DNA of 64,000 bases from Micromonospora lutea. GTDB taxonomy: Bacteria > Actinomycetota > Actinomycetes > Mycobacteriales > Micromonosporaceae. Location of the stretch: the NCBI RefSeq assembly GCF_016863535.1, contig NZ_BOPB01000031.1, positions 1-64,000 of the forward strand. Direction: 5' to 3'. A program made the translations under genes and the position numbers. Shown piece by piece: positions 60,505 to 64,000 of this stretch (position 1 is the stretch's first letter; each line of letters starts with the position of its first letter). The notes under the pieces are model-generated. The model ran no database searches. It saw nothing but the letters and a program-made list of their open reading frames with translations, and was not told the origin of the DNA.

Positions 60505-62166
60505 ATGTCGTCATTGCCGGCGCACCTGCACGTACTCGCGCAAGCGAGCGGAGAGACCGGCGATGTGCCGGTGGATTTCTGGCGCTGGCTCCTGGCGCTG
60601 TCGCCGATCCTGCTGCTGCTCGTACTCCTGGTCGTGCTGGGGTGGGGGGCCACCGAGGCCGGTCCGCTTGCCGTGGTCCTCAGCGCGGTCGCGGCGGTCG
60701 TGGCGTTCGAGGCACCTCTGCAGACGTTGGTGGTGGCGGGCGCCAAGGGGGTGTGGGACTCCGTCCCGATTCTGCTCGTCATCGTCGCGGCCCTGCTGCT
60801 GTACCGGGTCGGCACGGCGGCCGGCGCTTTCCACGCGTTGCGGATCGGCGTTCAGCAGCAGAGCAGGAACGAAGTTTTCCTGGTGCTGGGCTTCGGCTGG
60901 GTCTTCGCCTCGTTCGCCCAGGGGATCGCGGGCTTCGGCGCGCCCATCGCGATCGTGGCACCGATCCTCCTGGCGTTGCGGGTCCGGCCGGTGTACGCCG
61001 TCGTCATCCCCTTGATCGGGCACGCGTGGGCCAAGTTCTTCGGCACCCTCGGCGTCGGCTGGGTGGCGACCCTGCAGGTCACCGATGTCGAGGACCCGCA
61101 GATGACCGCGTTGCTCACCGCCCTGCTGCTGCTCATCCCGATCTTCGCGGCCGGGATCGCGATCGCCTGGATGATGGGACGGCTGGCCGGTGTGCGGCAC
61201 GCCCTGCCGATGATCCTGATCATCGGCACCGTCCTGGGTGCTGGGCAGATCGGGTTCGTCCTGGTCAGCCCGGAGCTCTCCTCGTTCCTGGCCGCCACGC
61301 TCGCCCTGCTCTGCCTCTATCCGCTCTCCCGCTGGTCGCGCTACCGCAACGAGGCGCCGCTGGACGATCTGCCCGCCATGAGCGCGGAGAAATCCGCCGA
61401 CGACACCGAGGAGCCGGCGCCGGTCATGGGCCTGGGCTGGGCATTGTTCCCCTACGCGGTCCTCACCGTGGTCTCGGTGCTCGTCCTGCTCGTCGAACCG
61501 GTCGCTGCGCTGCTCGAACAGGTGAGCTTCGCGCCGTCCTTCCCCGAGGTCAGCACCGGTTTCGGGGTCGTCAACGAGGGCATGGCGGCGTACGAGCCAC
61601 TCACGCCGCTGTCCGATCCCGGAGGCTTCCTGCTGCTCGCTGCCCTGGTCAGCTGGCCTGTCTACCGGGCCCGAGGATATTTCCAGGCCTGGCGCGACAG
61701 AGCCGATCCACCGCCGATCTTGTCGACGACCGTCTCCGACTCGGTGCCGGCCCTGACCGCCGTGGTCACCTTCCTGGTCCTGGCGTCGGTGATGAGCCAC
61801 ACCGGCCAGACGGAGGTGCTCGCGCTGGGCATCGCCGCGGTGGCGCCACCGTTGGTCTACGCCTTCCTCGCCAACATCATCGGCATCATCGGCGCGCTGG
61901 TGACCAACAGCAGCACCTCCTCGAACGTCCTGTTCGCCCCCGTGCACACCACCATCGCGGAAACCCAGGGCGTCTCGCAGGCCGCCGTGCTCGCCGCCCA
62001 GAGCGCGGGCGGGGCCGTGGGCAACGTCGTCGCACCGACGAACCTCATCCTCGGCACCACGACCACCGGCATCAGTGGCCAGGAGGGCGCGATCCTGCGC
62101 AAGACCATCCCGTGGGCGGCCGTCGTGGCCGTGCTCACCGGCGTCGCCACCATCGCCCTGATCTGA
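60505..62166 (+). CDS. lctP: L-lactate permease family transporter
   Basis: A 553-residue LctP/LldP-family permease with about twelve to fourteen membrane segments. The family motifs are WRWLLALSPILLLLVLLVVLGWG-like start, VFASFAQGIAGFGAPIAIVA, VIPLIGHAWAKFFGTLGVGW and SSNVLFAPVHTTIAETQG, then AAQSAGGAVGNVVAPTNLIL. It would import lactate or glycolate by proton symport; here the partner genes (a 59-residue membrane peptide and gamma-glutamyltransferase) suggest a different substrate. ATG 60505 is the start; it is 11 bp upstream of the small gene. Confidence 0.9.
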   Translation: MSSLPAHLHVLAQASGETGDVPVDFWRWLLALSPILLLLVLLVVLGWGATEAGPLAVVLSAVAAVVAFEAPLQTLVVAGAKGVWDSVPILLVIVAALLLYRVGTAAGAFHALRIGVQQQSRNEVFLVLGFGWVFASFAQGIAGFGAPIAIVAPILLALRVRPVYAVVIPLIGHAWAKFFGTLGVGWVATLQVTDVEDPQMTALLTALLLLIPIFAAGIAIAWMMGRLAGVRHALPMILIIGTVLGAGQIGFVLVSPELSSFLAATLALLCLYPLSRWSRYRNEAPLDDLPAMSAEKSADDTEEPAPVMGLGWALFPYAVLTVVSVLVLLVEPVAALLEQVSFAPSFPEVSTGFGVVNEGMAAYEPLTPLSDPGGFLLLAALVSWPVYRARGYFQAWRDRADPPPILSTTVSDSVPALTAVVTFLVLASVMSHTGQTEVLALGIAAVAPPLVYAFLANIIGIIGALVTNSSTSSNVLFAPVHTTIAETQGVSQAAVLAAQSAGGAVGNVVAPTNLILGTTTTGISGQEGAILRKTIPWAAVVAVLTGVATIALI

Positions 62167-62176
62167 GAGGAGAACC

Positions 62177-62356
62177 GTGACCCAGCTCCACATCGAGGGG
62201 GCGGCACTGATCGCCATGCTGGCCGCCATGCCGTTGATCAGCTGGGGCTCCACCGGCGGGCCGGACGTCGCCACCGTCGTCGGCGCCGTCCTGCTGGCCG
62301 CCGGCTTGATCACCCTGACCGCCCTGCGTTTCGTCAACCTTGAGGGAGAGTCATGA
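62177..62356 (+). CDS. 59-residue two-TM membrane peptide
   Basis: A short gene of 59 residues. GTG 62177 follows GAGAGGAGA. It begins VTQLHIEGAALIAMLAAMPL (first membrane segment) and has ATVVGAVLLAAGLITLTALR as a second one. Stop overlaps the ATG of the gamma-glutamyltransferase gene (ATGA at 62353-62356), so the three genes form a tightly coupled operon. Its size and position suggest a small transporter subunit or regulator. No family recognised. Confidence 0.8.
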   Translation: MTQLHIEGAALIAMLAAMPLISWGSTGGPDVATVVGAVLLAAGLITLTALRFVNLEGES

Positions 62357-64000
62357 CCAGCGCCAACGGACCGGCCACCGGACGGCCCGCCGCCCGCGCC
62401 GAGCGCGGCATGGTGAGCGCCCCTCATCAGCTCGCCTCCAGCGCCGGCCTGCACGCTCTGCGCCGCGGCGGCAGCGCGGCCGACGCGGCCATCGCGGCGA
62501 ACGCGGTGCTGTGTGTGGTCTATCCGCACATGGCCGGCCTGGGTGGTGACGCCTTCGCCCTGATCCGTCCGCCGGGCCGGCCGGTCGAGGCACTCAACGC
62601 CGCCGGTCCGGCGGGATCGAAGGCCACCCGCGAGCACTACGAGCGCGCCGGACACACCGAGGAGATTCCCAGCCGGGGCCCGCTCGCCGCGCTGACGGTG
62701 CCCGGGGCGGTGGACGGCTGGCGTCAGGCGCACGAGCGGCACGGTCGCCTGCCGTGGGGCGAACTGTTCGACGACGCCATCCACCTGGCCCGCTCCGGTT
62801 TCCCGGTGTCCCGATCCCTGGCTCAGTGGCTACCGCAGGACGCCGCGATGCTTCGCCAGGACCCCGGCGCGTCGTCCATCTTCCTGCCGGGAGGTCGCGT
62901 CCCTCGGGAGGGGGACCGACTGGTCAACCCGGATCTCGCCCGTGCTTTCGAGGCCATCGCCCGCCGGGGTGCGCGCGAGGGGTTCTACGAGGGCGAGTTG
63001 GCGCAGCGGCTCTGCCATGTCGCCGAGTCCCCGCTGGTGCCGGAGGATTTCGCCGGGTTCACGGCGTCCTGGGTGGCGCCGATCGAGACGACGTACCGGG
63101 GCCTGACGGTGCTCGAATTTCCGCCCAGCACGCAGGGCTTCGCGGCCCTGCAGATGCTCAACATCCTCGAAGGCTACGACGTCGCCGGATGGGGTGATCT
63201 GAGCGTCGAGTACGTCCATCACGCCACCGAGGCGGTGAAGTTGGCTTTCGCCGATCGCGATGCCTGGCTCACCGACCCCAAGCATCACGACATCCCGCTG
63301 GACCGGTTGCTGGCCAAGGACTACGCCGACGAGCGTCGTCGTCGGATAGACCCGACGGCCGCGCTCGACGCGGTTGCGCTGGACAGCGGAGTCCCCGGCG
63401 GCTGGACCGGTGTTCGCCCCGTCCCCGCCGGCGACACCTGCTACCTGGCTGCCGTGGACGCCGACGGCATGGTGGTTTCCTTCATCGAGTCGATCTACCA
63501 CGATTTCGGCTCCGGCGTCGTCCCCGAGGGCACCGGCATCCTGCTGCAGAACCGTGGATCGTTCTTCTCCCTCGACGAGGAGCACCACAACCGGCTCGAC
63601 CCCGACAAGCACACCTTCCACACCCTCATGCCCGGCATGGTCCTGCGCGAGGACGGATCCCCGTACGCGGCGCTCGGCACGATGGGCGGGGAGGGCCAGC
63701 CGCAGACGCAGGTCGCGATGCTGACCCGGATGGTGGACTTCGGCTACGACGTCCAGCAGGCGATCGAGGCCCCGCGCTGGCTGATGGGCCGCACCTGGGG
63801 AGCCGAGTCGCGAGACCTCTGGCTGGAGGGCCGCATCCCTGACCCGGTGGTGCACGAACTGGAACGGCTCGGTCAACCCGTCCGGATGCTGCCGGACTGG
63901 GACGACAACCTGGGGCACGCCCACGCCATCCGGATCCATCCCGACGGTTTCCTTGAGGGTGGTGCCGACCCGCGCGGCGACGGCGCCGCGCTCGGATTCT
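62353..64000 (+). CDS. ggt: Gamma-glutamyltransferase family protein (runs off window end)
   Basis: Partial, 549 codons to the window edge, no stop yet. It has the N-terminal nucleophile hydrolase features: GMVSAPHQLASSAGLHALRR, GGSAADAAIAANAVLCVVYP, GGDAFALIRPPG, then the catalytic Thr362 in PAGDTCYLAAVDADGMVVSF, plus TLMPGMVLREDGSPYAALGT and GGEGQPQTQVAML. These match gamma-glutamyltransferase/acylase enzymes, which self-cleave before the Thr. No signal peptide is visible, unlike classic GGT, so it may be cytoplasmic and use imported gamma-glutamyl or related amides. It is coupled to the 59-residue gene and lactate-permease-like gene. Confidence 0.88.
   Translation, partial: MTSANGPATGRPAARAERGMVSAPHQLASSAGLHALRRGGSAADAAIAANAVLCVVYPHMAGLGGDAFALIRPPGRPVEALNAAGPAGSKATREHYERAGHTEEIPSRGPLAALTVPGAVDGWRQAHERHGRLPWGELFDDAIHLARSGFPVSRSLAQWLPQDAAMLRQDPGASSIFLPGGRVPREGDRLVNPDLARAFEAIARRGAREGFYEGELAQRLCHVAESPLVPEDFAGFTASWVAPIETTYRGLTVLEFPPSTQGFAALQMLNILEGYDVAGWGDLSVEYVHHATEAVKLAFADRDAWLTDPKHHDIPLDRLLAKDYADERRRRIDPTAALDAVALDSGVPGGWTGVRPVPAGDTCYLAAVDADGMVVSFIESIYHDFGSGVVPEGTGILLQNRGSFFSLDEEHHNRLDPDKHTFHTLMPGMVLREDGSPYAALGTMGGEGQPQTQVAMLTRMVDFGYDVQQAIEAPRWLMGRTWGAESRDLWLEGRIPDPVVHELERLGQPVRMLPDWDDNLGHAHAIRIHPDGFLEGGADPRGDGAALGF

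Noticed and set aside
60511..62784. A 757-codon minus-strand open frame opposite the lactate permease
   Set aside because: Low-complexity Arg/Asp/Gln-rich translation, antisense to a clear transporter.
1..64000. CRISPR arrays, rRNA, tRNA, prophage or conjugation genes
   Set aside because: No repeat-spacer pattern, ribosomal RNA signature, complete tRNA cloverleaf, integrase or phage structural gene was seen on either strand.

Overview
The window is a 64-kb stretch of high-GC (about 70 % by eye) actinobacterial chromosome. Frequent GTG starts, AGGAGG-type ribosome binding sites, SigE-type and ECF42-type sigma factors, a CBM2-tailed GH10 xylanase and Pro/Thr linkers all fit a soil actinomycete, and a Micromonospora-like member of the Micromonosporaceae is my best guess (inference, not proven). 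I see no rRNA, tRNA, CRISPR array, integrase or intact transposase. About sixty genes can be supported, together with a notable number of broken ones.

Layout. 0-10 kb: scattered single genes (secreted protein, PucR regulator, pterin-dehydratase/VOC fusion, VOC protein, intradiol dioxygenase, DksA-like protein, SIMPL protein, CrtA-like protein). 10.4-12.7 kb: a three-gene SdpC-SdpA-SdpB-like antimicrobial peptide operon. 13.0-16.5 kb: a sugar ABC importer made of a lipoprotein and one fused double permease, with no ATPase. 16.6-18.2 kb: a decayed flavin monooxygenase and a kinase-fold protein. 18.3-28.4 kb: a seven-gene minus-strand operon (solute-binding lipoprotein, ATPase, two permeases, thiolase, SDR, SMP-30 lactonase). 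It is tightly coupled by ATGA/TGATG overlaps through the transport, thiolase and SDR genes, and is divergent from a TetR regulator and an acyl-CoA ligase. This looks like one uptake-and-degradation system and is the main candidate for an undescribed pathway.

28.4-47.5 kb: stress, defence and housekeeping accessory genes. These include an APC transporter divergent from an ArsR-arsenate reductase fusion, a SigE-family sigma factor with a membrane partner, MarR/WrbA/MFS with a perfect operator, two phosphotransferase or methyltransferase singletons, a toxin-antitoxin pair, a PRC/DUF2382 protein, a small Cys protein behind a MerR-type promoter, an epoxide hydrolase, an SDR and the GH10 xylanase. 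47.7-52.1 kb: PadR plus membrane protein, then an ECF42 sigma factor, YCII and DUF998 operon.

52.5-60.3 kb: a patchy region with immunity-like and orphan small genes, frameshifted genes, a truncated alcohol dehydrogenase and an in-frame methyltransferase/MBL read-through fusion. 60.5-64 kb: a lactate-permease-family transporter, a 59-residue membrane peptide and a gamma-glutamyltransferase that runs off the end of the window.

Several regulatory palindromes and stem-loops are clear enough to annotate: putative MarR, PadR, ArsR and TetR operators, a MerR-type promoter, an element upstream of the xylanase gene, and hairpins at gene ends.
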